DNA of 64,000 bases from NCBI GenBank assembly GCA_036345935.2, contig JADWOT020000006.1:16280519-16344518 (forward strand). Reading direction: 5' to 3'. A program made the position numbers and the translations under genes. Positions 11,523 through 23,869 of this stretch are shown here, one piece after another; the stretch's first letter is position 1, and each line of letters opens with the position of its first letter. The DNA comes from Taenia hydatigena. Taxonomy: Eukaryota > Platyhelminthes > Cestoda > Cyclophyllidea > Taeniidae. The notes below the pieces were generated by a model. The model was given only the letters and a program-made list of their open reading frames with translations, did no database searches and had not been told where the DNA came from.

Positions 11523-14500
11523 GGCGAGTTTAGCTTTAGCTGAAACTTCTACAGACGTCACCTGATAGGCCAAGTTCGTTCCTCAAGTATGCCAGGACTG
11601 GTGAAATAGGGTATTACCGCAAGTGTAACCCAAAGCACTGCACTATCTGACTGCGCAAAAGCACTCAGCTAATGGCGTGTCGGCTTTGCGGGCCTAAGGT
11701 GTCTCAAGTTAATTCAGTGCTGCAGCCTTTAGTCCCCCAATATGAAAATAGCGAAACATTTATCGATGAGGTCGTAAGTAAAACCCGACAAATTGAATGG
11801 AATTTTTACGGGCCTTAGTAGTAGTAGTAGATGGACAGAAATATCCTTCTCCGTAAAACGTTTTCAGGATTTTATCATTATAGTAGACAAAGCAATCCTC
11901 AAGTCTCCGCACCATACTATATGGAAGCGTTTGCATTATTTTAAACCTCCATTGCCACTATTTATGCGGACTATTTACAATGCAAGGTTATTTCTTATAA
12001 AAAAATTATTGAACGACAATAATGTGCATAACCACCTCTTCACTAACTAATTAAGGGATCTCAGGGAGAGCAGTTATGCCAGCGGCGCTTGCTTGGGCAA
12101 TTTCATGCTCGAGCCTTAAAGTTGTTTAATCCATCTGTAACTTCACCCCTAGGGCTTTGCGTAAACTTGAGGGTCACTTTATCACGTCGTGATTTGGTGC
12201 ATCCTAGCTCTGAAGCGGTATAAACACGCGTTCATTTCATGTATGGTGGTGACGGGATTATCACTGAGTTATTCCTTTTGAAGTAGGGGATGCGTCATCT
12301 TTCCCAGTCGGCAGAGGTTTGGTAGAAGTATTCTTTTCTAACAGCCTGAGAATTCAACGGTAATAAGCAGTTAATGCGGTGCTTTTCCGGAGGTAAACGG
12401 ACGGCCTCGTTGACCACAACGCTCAATGAAAGCACGTTCAGTTTATAGAGGCGTTGCAGACCTCTTATGCCTAGTAGTGTATGTTAGATTTAATTCTTGC
12501 AGATTTTATAAGCAGTCAATGTGCCCAATCTGCCGAAGACGAAAAAGGCCTCATTTATCGTGCTAGAAAGTCGTCTACTTCAACTAGAATGTGATTTTGG
12601 CTATTGAACTGCTAATCTATAGGCTTGTAAGATTTAATTTCAAACTATTAGCAACTTAAATATGAATCTTATTTCGCCTCTCTTGCCAATGCTTTCTGAA
12701 TCTATAGATTTGGTGGTGGAAAGAGCCTTCACTTTTAGATCAACATTTAATCCTGGGAAATCAGTTCTACCTAAGGTCACCCATTGCGTAGGAATCGCTG
12801 CTGCAATCACATTTTGTTTTCAATGCTTCCTTTATACTTTGGGCAAACTGAGGATGCGTCTCACCGTCTATTTTGACATTTGCTTATCAAAAAGTGCATA
12901 TAACTTACATTTATTTGCTTAACTTTGATGTCTGAGCCTAAGGACTGCTTTGACCCCTTTAGTGGGACTCCACAACTGGCACTTTTCCCTTATGCATAAT
13001 GATATCCACCCTTTGTTAGTTGTTTGCTTTTTACACCACAGCGTCGAACAAAAATGTATTCCTGTTGGCTTATATGGACACTCCTCGATTTGCTTTTAAA
13101 AGTTGAGTAATATGTTTGGATTATTTTGGTTATTTGGTTATGGGCCCCCAGTCAGCCGATAATTTTTTCATTACCTGTTTTTTGCATAGGCCGGCAAGTG
13201 CACAATAATGGAAACCCAATTATGGCTTAATAGCTTTAGGCTTTTTACTGTTAGAACTTCTTTCATTACCTATTACAAACCATTACAAGTCATGAACTCG
13301 CATATGTATGAAGAAAAATTAGAATCTACATTCTGCAAGTTCCACGCAATCTGATCTTTAGCGTTTTCTTCAATCAAGGCCTGTTACAATGCTCACAGAT
13401 GAAACTTTAAAGTTGCATAATTGGAAGTGAATGGAAGTCGCTTACAAGTACCTGAATCATACAATAGGCTTGCACCGTTACCTGTTTTGTACCGTTGTCC
13501 TATCTTCCATTGAGCGCTTCACTTATGCATCAGTCTCGATTTTTGTCCCCCATCGAAGAAATTTACATAACTTCGTTTTGTGCCTTCCGTCTTAATGGAG
13601 GCCTGAAGAACGGCGAATCAAAGCCAAGGGGTCACAGTGATTCTTTCCTGGATGAAATCCAACCCGTCTTTGTGCTGATATGCACAAAGAGGGCAATTTC
13701 TCGTTTAACAGAAATTGAGGATTTTATGCTCCACCTTTCTCCATCAGTACTCTAAGTCGGATTCATTACATACTGATGCAGGATTTCTCTTCAACTTTGT
13801 TCGGTGCTGTACGGAATTGATAACAGTGCATGGTTGTGGCGTTTTTTCGCCAATCATATTGTTTGAGTACGAAATTTCATTTTCTGTCCTGGTAAAAGGT
13901 ACCACATACCTTAGCATAAGTGCCTGTTTAATGAGAAAACGTGCTGTGCGCATAGCAGTTCCGTTTTGGCATGATGATGGCAGTGTTGACTAAGTCCCTC
14001 GAATTTCTCCTCCATCGAGCACTAAAAGGTGCGCTCATAAAAGTCGCTTTAATGTTGGACCTGGTTTTTGTCGCACCAATCTTCCAGGACCGTCAGAGAA
14101 TCGCACGGGCGCAGATTCAGCTGATTCACCCACCATGGAAACGCCTCCTATAAGCCCCAGTGATTTATTGCCAGTAAAGTTCACACAAGTGGCCATCTCT
14201 AACTGGCTCTCGACAAACCTTTGCAGCACAACGCTTTCCTGTTCGAAAACTACTGACCACATTCGCGTGCTTTGCACCGTTTTAGCTTCCTAGCAAATCC
14301 CGGGAGTTGACTCCCAGTTCACTTGCAATTCGTGAATTCGATGTGTAGAAGAAGGGATATCATTTTTTCGCATTATTGTATGCGCCTTGATTTCTTTTGT
14401 TCGTAAACACTAAAAGATTTTCTTTATCACTCTCCGACATATCAGCAAATAGAAGCGAGGCAATGAGACCCACAGTTGACAACGGCAACGAAGTCGGTTT

Positions 14501-16590
14501 ACTAGCATTACCTGTGATTGTTTATTCTTCACCCAAACTATCCTTCCGTCTTACTCGGCGGTCTTTCAACCCTTTTAGGATACTGCTGTGACTCAGATCT
14601 CGCAATTGGTTTAATTTATGAATGATGTGTGGCTGCTGCTACTTGTATTGGAATAAGGCCATCAAATGCCCGAACAACCCCGTCCGATTTTCGGTTTAAC
14701 CCACTGAAACGGTTTGCTTGCTCGCTAAGCGTACACGACCGTGCTTATGCATGCATTGTAAATCCGAGATTGGCGTCAGTCTATCGGAACTCTTAGTCGC
14801 TCTCTGGAGTATATTTTCTCCCCATGCTTAATCCTCATATTATGGGATGCTGATTGAACACAGTGGGATTCTAGGATCGAGAGAGCTCAAATCCATAAAA
14901 TTTGTAGTGTAGCATTTGAATGAGACGCAGCAGCAGAACTCACCATCCTGAAATGATCTAAACAGTTTGATTTTGACGGTGAATCACCAGAAGATGATGC
15001 ATCAGCATTTAGGAAGCTCCTTTGTTTCATATTTTAAAAGAAGGCTTACTTGTTGCTACCAGTTGAAACAAATGATGATTTAGATGTCATGACCTTTTAC
15101 TAATGTTAAATGCGGGGGATGCAACAGCTCGTTTACACCCACGTCAGCTGGGAGAGGCGTAGAAACTGTTGGGAATTTGGGCCGCAAATGCGTCAACAAC
15201 AAATGACAATAGGTTTAAAGGACTCCTAATTTGTCCTTCTTGCCTTTTGGATTATTTGCTAACTGGAATGTGAAGAGAAGTGCGTTTTTTATTGCACCGT
15301 AGTGCGAACGTACGCATCACCGATTATCCCCAAATGATTCACCCACTACCCAACCTGCATTTTAAGGCACTGCTTCATCTACACAAGGCTATGCTTACCT
15401 GCAATGGACTGGAGACGGGATTTGCAACAATGAATTTCTTGCTGAGGGCTAAATGTTTACAGCTGAGGTCAATTTTCCTGATACAAATTGAAGGTACGTA
15501 AGTGAAACTTAATCGAAAACAATCAAGACTAGTCAACTAATGAGAAGAAAGTCCCATGCTTCCACTATACATCGTGAGACGTTCTACCGCAGCTTTTCGA
15601 ATGCCTTATCCTCATCCTCACCATGCGCATGCCCTGGATGCAACTGCTCTGCGTGCTGATGGTCGCCTTTTCTCGACATTGGACACACACGTGAAAGGGA
15701 CAGTCGAAGACAAAGCTGCCATAGAATTGATAGCGGCTAGTGACAGATTGTTTTGTTTTTTTGGGACAACAGGGTATAGAATTGGAACTCACCAGCTGGT
15801 TTTTTTGTTAAGAAGTCGTTATAGATTCCAGTGGGAATTATTTTGACGCAGAGTGTTAAGGAGTTTATGTGATTATTTAATTTTATTATAAAATGCACAG
15901 ACTACCTCACTGTAAAGCGCGAAACTAAAAAATTTTTCTGGTTAAAGTTTTCCGGTGTGTAAATCATTTCTGAAACTAGTGGTTAAGGTGAAGCGAAAGT
16001 ATGCTTAAAATGTTTGCCACCATCCTGTGTGTAATGCTACGAGGCATCATATTTCCGTTGCTATCATTTGTCTGTCTCTGAACAGCTGGTGAGCCGGTCA
16101 GCTCTCCACCGCAAACAGTAAATCTGCTGACTACAAAATTAGCCTCCTTTGCATCATACCTTCTGTCAAAACCGTTTTGCAGACAAATTTTTCGTGCAAA
16201 CAACTTCTTCCCAAGGTGTGAAGTGTAACAGGTGAGTTTGTACCCTACTTGTCAAGCGTTTCCATTGAAGACCTAGGGCTAGCCACTTTACACCGCCTTT
16301 TTCCACAGACTTCTTTTCAATCGAGCCTTAATGTTTTCTTTTAAAAGCCATTGTCTTTTTCTTATTTATCAATTATTGTGCAAGTTTTTTGAATTTACAA
16401 GAGACATATTTCATACGCTAAGGTAGACATCAAAATCATCAATTCTTTTTAATTTCAAGCGAAATGTAGTTCCCGTTTTAAGCTCTTCATGAAATGTATC
16501 TCCCTTGTGTTTCCAATGAAAGCTAGGAGTTTAATCCCATTACTACTACTGCTCCTATTTTACACCATTAATCCCACCTCCATACTGCCT
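11523..16590. other. Mostly featureless; one candidate exon inside
   Basis: No gene is recognised here apart from the candidate exon at 14091. If the SLC22-like pieces are one gene, this would be its intron. Confidence 0.35.
14091..14170 (+). CDS. Candidate exon, gene unknown
   Basis: A strong acceptor (long pyrimidine tract ending CTTCCAG) is followed by an open frame encoding PSENRTGADSADSPTMETPP and then ISPSDLLP. A GTAAAG donor comes next. The segment is rich in Pro, Ser, Thr and acidic residues, as in a disordered linker. I recognise no family and found no partner exons, so this is only a plausible exon by composition and splice signals. Confidence 0.25.
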
Positions 16591-16599
16591 GTCGCTCAT

Positions 16600-16668
16600 G
16601 CCTTGTGTTTGGAGTCATTGCGGCGCTCCACCTGTCAGAGACCTTCGGCTGCCAGATACCCGCCACCT
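16600..16668 (+). pseudogene. SLC22-like C-terminal fragment
   Basis: One frame reads LVFGVIAALHLSETFGCQIP followed by ATSF and a stop. SLC22 carriers carry 'xFGxxxxLAxxLxLxLPETxGxxLPxT' at the last transmembrane helix, so the match covers FG, ET-G and the IPAT end. There is no AG acceptor between the upstream stop and this segment, and the hydrophobic run just upstream (a Leu-rich stretch, 16540-16600) is one base out of frame. Both suggest a frameshifted pseudogene. Confidence 0.35.
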
Positions 16669-17690
16669 CATTCTAACTCGTCCGCAGGATCTGACACACT
16701 CCTTTCCTCAGCGCTACCATAACTATCCTTGCCTTCCACATCACCTGCCTCCCTTTGACCCACTACCGTTTGTTACAGAAGTTAATTAATAAACCAATAA
16801 GCGCTGTGAATGGACAAAATGACAAGTGTTTACTCGGAATGTTGGGGTGCTTTACCCCCTGGGACTTAGGGTGGCTTAACCGTCACACAAATAAAGGCGC
16901 GGACATTGATTGGGTGAGGTTAATTTTAACTCTAAACTCGCGTATTCAAGCTTCCAGGATGTGTGGAAGAGACCTCGGCGGTGGGGTGGGTTTTAATTGC
17001 ACGATTATGGGCATTAATCTTGTTTTAGTCCTAATGAAAATAGATAAACTTTGACAGCACGTTAGAGGTCCTCCGTCGTCTGCCGTGGCTGAGCGACGGT
17101 AAATCTCCCTCCGATGGTCACTCTAACTTTCATGAATGAGCTTTAAAAATTGATCCCTGTCTTGATATTTCGTAGTTCAAATGAAAAGTCATGCTTAAAT
17201 GTCAGGATAACTCGCGACTCACCCGTGGAACACTCCGTCACGCGGTGCAACTTGTTTATTTCTAATGCACAGAAGTAGATACCACTGCGCCAAAAAGATT
17301 TTTTGTAAGGAATGTCTGAGTTTGAAAACGTATAAATTTTGAAGAATTTGATTAGTGTTTCATCAAATCAGAAACTTGAATACTTTTCCACATCACTTAT
17401 GAATTTTTCCTGCCCAAATTCCAGAGTATCCTAATGAGCATCGTTATGAAGCCTTGACAGTTTCTATCATTAACAAACGAATGATTTCCTTAATTAGGAT
17501 TCGGATTAAATCAAACATTACTCGATTATTCTCATTTTACCGAATCAAGCCCGAAGGGGATAGGAATTTGGAGCCCATTGAGTTGAGCATTTTTGATATC
17601 GGGAGAACGGGATGGCCAAGGTGAAAGTGGAGTAAAGGCTAGATACATCTATCTGGCAAGCATGAATGACTTCTATTATAGCGGAACCAA
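16669..17690. other. No gene seen
   Basis: No exon or repeat that I can support lies here. It may include the 3' untranslated region of the minus-strand modular gene that starts at 23869. Confidence 0.4.
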
Positions 17691-17697
17691 GAAATAA

Positions 17698-20600
17698 TTA
17701 AAGCGAAGCAAAAACACAAAAATGCGGGCATTGTGAACAGCGCTTCCGGCCGCTGAAGGGGTCTGGAGGGCCATTGCACCCAAATTAACAAACGGCTCCA
17801 GTCAGAATATTATAGGTTCCGCCATTTCCGCCTACAAAGGTGAAATTAATACTTGATTAACTAGGTGCACCATAAGCTAATCGCATCTAGTCATCTTACG
17901 CTAGCAACTAAAAGGTAACTAATTCTAAAAGGCTTAATTATTAAGTAAAGTTAACTTTTTAAGCCAAACCTTTGCCTTTCTTCTCTTGAAATGGAAGGTT
18001 GAGTCATCAGCGAAAGGATCAGCATTTGCGCGTGTTATTTTAAAACGGAAAAACTAACGCATGTTTACCCATAAGACTGTCAAAATTTTTGGAAGGTGAA
18101 ATAATTGCTGTTTTTGACAAACCCTTATCCCGTAGGACTAAATGACATTCCTCAGAACCCGTGACCAGCGTCGCATTATACCTGACGATGTTCAGTGTTC
18201 GCCAGATCCTGGGCACCAAATGACTATCTGAGGAGTCACCAGGATTACTAATTCCGAAAATATTAAAAGTCCCTAATGCATCTTCCAAAAACGTTTGTCA
18301 TTGCACTTTTGCCTTGTGATGAAAGACGCATGTCTGGCGTTTGTCAGTGTCAACTTACTTAGCTTAAGCCAAGATAAACGTTGTTTATAAATGATACGGA
18401 AAAATTCGTTGTTGTAGGATTAAACAAGGAATGCAGTTTACACACGCACCTCTGGAGGTGGGTGGAGCGGAACTTTTCCGCTCACTTCGCATTTCCTGGC
18501 AGATCTGATAGGTGTTGCAGTTCTCGCCGGTCAGAACGTTCCTCGAGTTGTTCGTGTTGACTGGTTTTCGACGACGCTCCTCCACAGAAATCGAGTAGGT
18601 CGAGCCCCGTGAACCCTCACCCGTGAGTGGAGAGCTAATATCTACAAGAAATTTTGATGCCTATTTTACCTAGACGCCTTATTATTCCAGTCAAATGTTT
18701 GCTAGGGTAACGATTAAACTGTTTGGGTTAACAAAAAGAGGCTACCAGACAGTACCTAGGCTGAGAGTTTGTGCTTGTAAAACGTGACATTAGTGGCTCT
18801 CAGCAAGCCAAAAGCAGTGAAGAATGAAATGTGAAATGGATGTAGGATTCGTGGCAAAGAATCTGGGAGTGCGCCAGTGCAATGAAATAGTTAAAAGCCC
18901 TGAAAATGATGTAAAAGCGGATCTCATTTAAGGCAAGGCCTCCGACATGTGAATGTGCTGGATGAAGTAACTTGCCTCGAGTTTTTGTCGTCTTTTCTTT
19001 TTCCCCGACCCGGTATTTATAGTGTTGTGTGTTTTCACCGAGCAGAGGATTGGAGGGCGCTGAAGACAAGCGGTATAATACAGCGTCAGCAGAAGTTTTA
19101 AACAGTTTTTCTCTTCTTCTAAGAGGGTGTGTGTTTACGCCTACTTTACAATTTAGTCAAAAAAAACAATGACTTCTTTGAAGCCCAAATTTGACAGCAT
19201 GGGTATGTATAAGATTCGCTACTGATTTCGTACCTGTGTTCGGACGAGCTGTGACATTACGCTCAATTGGTGTAATTTTGTAGCTGGGACGATTCTCACC
19301 TGTCACCGTATTTGAATAAACTGACAAAAAAAGAAAAAAAAGACATGCTTTTGACACTAGCACCTATTTTAGATTCAATTCTACACAGGTTGAAAAGCAG
19401 AAAATAAAGCTGTCGAATTTAGTTGGATTCTTACTTGAACCCAAAATTTGTACGGTCATACATCTCAAAAAAAACATCAGGCGACATAAACCATTTTGAA
19501 CCTCTTATGCCGCCTAATCCAGGGGCACGCATTTCATCCTCCTTTAACTTCAGAAAAATCTCAAGGCTCTAGGCAAAACCAACACGATCTTAAATGACAT
19601 CTATTTTAATTTCTCCTAGAAAGATTGATGACTACTCCAAACACGAGAGCTGAGAATGACGTCCATCTTCCGCAACTACCCGAAACTCATGGTCTGCAGG
19701 AAAACTGTTAACGGATAAAACCACAGTAGCCTTGATCCTGAACCACCTCTACAAGCTTCGTCACCAACCTATGTGAAGGTGTCTAATGTCACCCACTTCT
19801 GCACCAGCTGAAAAGTATCCAAACTCATGCCATTGGGCAACTCCAAAGTGAGAGTCAAGTGACAGGGAGGACTAAAAGCGAAACCCACACCACCACGGAA
19901 CCATACTTCATTGCGTCACTTGTTACATGACTCTGCTTTAGGACCAATGTTTCTACCACCATCAAGGGACACACGTGATGGCCAGCACACTCCCTCGTCC
20001 CCAACACAGTTGTCGTGCAGAACCAGAGTCTGGCTCCAGTAGAATTGCAAGGAGGAATCCGTGACGCTGTGATCAAGCACCTCTTCGGTTGCATGCAAAT
20101 TGGACGACGGGTACGGTTGAGTCGTGGGTGTTTGCATTACACCACTGATTGCGTTGTGACGGCTGACACGCGATGTTGGCGAGGGAGGGAGGGAGGGAGG
20201 GAGGGAGGGGGGAGGGGGCAGGGAAGGGCAGCACCAGGAAGGCAGCCCACGAGGCGAGGGTCTATGCAATACCTTGGTTGACCGTTTAACTCTCAGTTTT
20301 GGTAGAAGGGCCGCCCAGACGCTGCGTGGCTGTACCTACGTCGGGCGTTCTAGTCTATGACGCATGCTTGTGTGCTGCAAGTTGTTGTGTACGCCGACAA
20401 TGCATATTCTGCTCAAGTACTTTGTGTCCCTTCGTCCCCAGGGAGGCCCTGGGGTGTTACAAACACACCTTGCGGGATACCATTTAAGTTGAATAGTTTC
20501 TTAAGAAATTGTTAAATTTTGTCATCCCACAAATATAATGAGAGTCAGTACTAGAAATCTGGATTACTTATATCCCTTCGCAGTTCCCGATTTTAGCCTT

Positions 20601-23600
20601 ATCCCCTCTACGACCTAACATTATGAATTAGTTACAGAATAATGCAACTCGCCACTATGAAATGCATACTCACCGTAAGGTTTAGTAGTCCTATTCTTCT
20701 CCTCCTTTGATATAGTGAAAGCAGTTACATTTTCTCCTGTGAGAGGATTGATCCTCTTGCTTTCCGATCGGGCTCGAACACGCGCTCGCCCCGTCTTGGT
20801 GTTTTCAACATTCACATCGTATGTGCTGCAGTTCTCCCCTGTTATGGTATTCTTTCCCACCTCTACACGCATTTAAACAACAACACTTTATCTTTTGTGT
20901 TTTTTGCGTGATAGGTTATGCATAATTTACATCTCATACTCAGTCGAGAAAGGTTTTGTTAATGGGTCGCTATAAAAAGCATCAACTTTTGTTGCCTTTT
21001 CAACAGCATTTCTCGCTAGCGTACGTCGGCCGCATGCTATCACGCAATCAAGTCTTGTTGGCACTGTCACAATCAGCCTTTGGTATTCAAAGGAAATTTG
21101 AAGGTGGAGTCAACTCGCTCATAGCCGAACCAGGCGGCTTTAAATGCTTCCATTAATAATAATAATAATAAACTTTTAACTTTACACAATCTATGAGTAA
21201 TGCTTAATTATAAAAGATTACTGAAACAACTCTTCAATAGTCCATACCTGAGCGTCGTCGAGGTCCACAAGGCTTCATTTCTTGAGATATGTCAAAGTTT
21301 GTGCAGTTCTCGCCAGTGATGACGTTGCGGGCTAAAATGCCAAGTTTGTAATTAAAACTTACGCCTACAGATTCTTCAAATTAATTAAGGCGAATTTCGT
21401 TAAATGCGAATTGCTCCGTCACCTATTCAACAATAGCAACGTTGCATGGAGTTTGACTGGATTTATTTTAATGGCGGCTTACTAGATCGCGGCGTCTTTG
21501 GAGTTAAACAGCCACTTTGCCTCTCCTCCGCAGTGATTGCGAATGTTTTCGCGTTTTCTCCCGTTAGAGGATTGCAACGAACAGCTAAATTGGTCGAAAC
21601 ACCGCACATATTTCAATAAATGCTAGTAGAAGGTGGCAAACAAAATCGGAAATTGTAATTGCCTGATGGTCGCGTTTAGCAGACATCTACTAACTCCAAC
21701 GGAAATCATAAAATTTGCGTTTGATGCAAACCTATTGTACACACAGCAAATTAGTGAGCTGGAAATTTTAATCACGCTTGGAAGCTATTTCGAGCACTGA
21801 GACGCTGCTGATGTACAATTTAAGTGTTCACGTGCACGTCGCAACGGGTTTGCGGACTACCTGTTGAGCTTCGTGCCCGACGTGCTCGACCGTTGTACTT
21901 CCAGATGGGATCCCATTCGCGTTCACCGAAATCGCCCTTTCCTGAAATGGGGTCTCTCTGAGCTGAAAAGTAACGCGTTTAGTGGGACTGTTTGAATTTA
22001 AAATTAGCCAAACAGTAAGCGTTCCTATTGCAGTATGCCATTAGAATTTTAAAGCTTTTGTTTTAATACACGAAAAACCTCCTAATTTGTCCACTTCATA
22101 TCGCAAGCTGCATGGCAGGCGATCGTTGAGAATTAATTCACCACTCTCTACGCAATCCGATTCCCCGCCTTTCGCGGCCACTTTTAATTACTTCACATTT
22201 GGCCGTTTCGAGAGGACAATCACTCGTCATAGGCTTTGGGAATAGGTGCTAAGCATATACCTACTTGATAATTGCTAAAGTGTCAGCAAAAGGTTATGCA
22301 ATGTCTTAGTTTTGGGTGTGTGGTGACACACTGTTAGATTGCAAGGAAGGGCTTCATGCAAAAGAGCGAATTCTTACGCCCTCGAGTAGAACTTTTCCTT
22401 GGTCGCGAGGTGCAGCGAAGGGAGTCGACCTCCTCGCCTAGATTGCCTGTCAGTGCGATCGGGTTGCGAGCTAGAAAGGGTTGATAGAGTTGTGCCATCA
22501 GGGTCTAAGCAGTTGCGAGCACGATTGAATAGTAGGCATAGAATTATCATATTGGCGTGAGTAACGCTGCAATTGAACAAGATGTTGACTGTTTCATAGC
22601 ACTTCAGAATGAAAAGAAAGATGGGCATTGTCAGCGCAAAGGCTCAAAAGTTTCTTTGCTGAAATTCGGTAAAGGAATATTTCCGGGTACCATCTTTTTG
22701 GTAAATCAACTCACCCAAATTGCTATCACCCTTGGCAGAATTTTTGCTCGACTTGGGCAGAAGGGCTGCTGTATCCGCATCCCAGCTGAGCAATGTCTTG
22801 TTGAAATCTAGAACACATTTAAAGAAAGACAAATCGTTTATCCCATGATGTAAAATTATTAAGGTGGTAGTCAATCGAAGCTGCTAGATGTAGAGTGTTT
22901 TCATTTTCCACAATAAAACCTAAATAAACTGGCTAGAATTGGTTAAAAAATTACAGTAATGCAAGCAGTCCATCGTCTCAAAGCCAAATTTTATCAGGTG
23001 TCAGAATAAGAATTGGTCTTATATTTGTGTCCCAAATAAATTTCATGCTGCCATGCAGTCCTTTCTGGCGTGGATGCGCATTATAATGCATAAATTTAAA
23101 TGATTTACGTTACTTTTCTTATTCTGATGCGATGTCTTTGGTTTCCCGAAATCGCAGTGCTCCTTCGGCAGGTCCCCAAGACCGGCAATGGGATCGCGCT
23201 TTACAACTTTATAACAAAAAGCAAACGCATTAATTGGGTTGACGCGTTGGCAGTCATGTTTATAAAATGGCATTTTCGTGTGATTTAGTCAGTGCATGTA
23301 AGCTTCGCTTCCAGATATGTAAATCCGCCTTTCAATGTAGGCAATCTTAAAGCAAGTGACGAACCAACAATTTCCAGCTAAAATCTGTCTTATTTTATGG
23401 TGAATTATTTCCTATCCGTGCGTGGAAGGCATGGATACATACCACGGTTTTTCAGACCCGTTTCAAGATCAACATGTGGAAGCGATTTTCGCAGTTCCTC
23501 GACGTTGCCGCTGATGTCTGATAAGCCTGTCAATAAGAAAACAAAATGACACTTTTTTCCTTAATTACCGCCAAGCTTAGGTAAACATTAATTCTAAAGA

Positions 23601-23869
23601 TGCACTTTAAATTGATCTAGATTTTCCTGCCTTGACTAGCGTCTGGCTTCGTTAAATTCGTGAAATCTGCACCCGTTGCATAGACAGCATGTCAGGTTTC
23701 TAGTACCAGTCTAGGCAACTAGTTGATGGGTGACGCTGATCAAAATGTAGTTGTACCAGCGTGTAACTTCACAGAAACATCTTAAATTAAACGTGGCATG
23801 AATTTTAAGCAAGAAAATCTGCACTGTGGGAAAACAAGACTCACCTGATTGTTTGGTGACAGTCGCCAT
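17698..23869 (-). CDS. Modular multi-exon protein with repeated TGEN motifs (possible Jupiter/HN1 relative)
   Basis: Reading down the minus strand, I place exons at 23869-23845 (start codon; MATVTKQS), 23526-23443, 23206-23114, 22807-22715, 22504-22378, 21962-21861, 21584-21483, 21331-21248, 20862-20674, 19320-19234, 19059-18976, 18641-18450 and tentatively 17762-17698 (stop). The product is about 440 residues. Exons 7-12 each carry one or two copies of a unit like NPLTGENVTAFTI, RNVITGENCTNFDI or NTVTGENRPSYKI. Exons 3 and 6 carry a cousin, RDPIAGLGD and RDPISGKGD. Nearly every junction is phase 1, so each exon is a self-contained cassette. Jupiter/HN1 (JPT) microtubule-associated proteins carry several NP-x-x-G-[EK] repeats, so kinship is possible but unproven. 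The exon 5/6 junction does not keep frame as I read it, and the last exon is a guess. The intron between exons 9 and 10 holds a retroelement-related repeat. Confidence 0.6.
19753..20425 (+). repeat. First copy of a near-identical interspersed repeat of about 680 bp
   Basis: From AAGCTTCGTCACCAACC to CTCAAGTACTTTGT this is almost identical to 27888-28574. I count two substitutions and one 14-bp length difference, where the second copy has an extra GCCTACCGCAACCT next to a short repeat. It contains a (GGGA)n tract and overlaps the start of a related LTR. It lies in an intron of the TGEN-repeat gene. The open frames within it are the same in both copies and show no protein similarity that I recognise. 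Confidence 0.9.
20180..20219. repeat. (GGGA)n / G-rich tract
   Basis: Repeated GGGA units run into GGGGGGAGGGGG. The plus strand could form G-quadruplexes. The tract lies just upstream of a related LTR (20265), the place where a polypurine tract is expected for a plus-sense element. Confidence 0.9.
20265..20461 (+). mobile_element. LTR-like segment, second subfamily
   Basis: It begins TGCAATACCTTGGTTG, comparable to TGTAGTACTTTGTTTG of the main family, and ends AGGCCCTGGGGTGTTACA, comparable to GAGCCTCGGGACGCTACA. Internal landmarks (GGGCCGCCCAGACGCTGCGTGG, 20308-20329, and CATATTCTGCTC) fall in the same order as in the main family. A distinctive word, GTTTAACTCTCA, is shared only with the LTR-like segments at 27231 and 28414, so I treat these three as a subfamily. 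Confidence 0.55.
22116..22370. other. Intron sequence, nothing identified
   Basis: This part of the intron between exons 5 and 6 of the TGEN-repeat gene was inspected for a missing small exon that would repair the phase of that junction. None was convincing. Confidence 0.4.

Noticed and set aside
18040..18288. 82-codon minus-strand frame as the last exon of the TGEN-repeat gene
   Set aside because: It has no acceptor in phase 1 and no TGEN-like motif. The short 17762-17698 exon fits the phase better, though it is also unproven.
19855..20281. Open frames of 79, 117 and 88 codons inside the near-identical repeat
   Set aside because: They are identical in both copies only because the DNA is. 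They overlap one another on both strands, and one is largely the translated GGGA tract.
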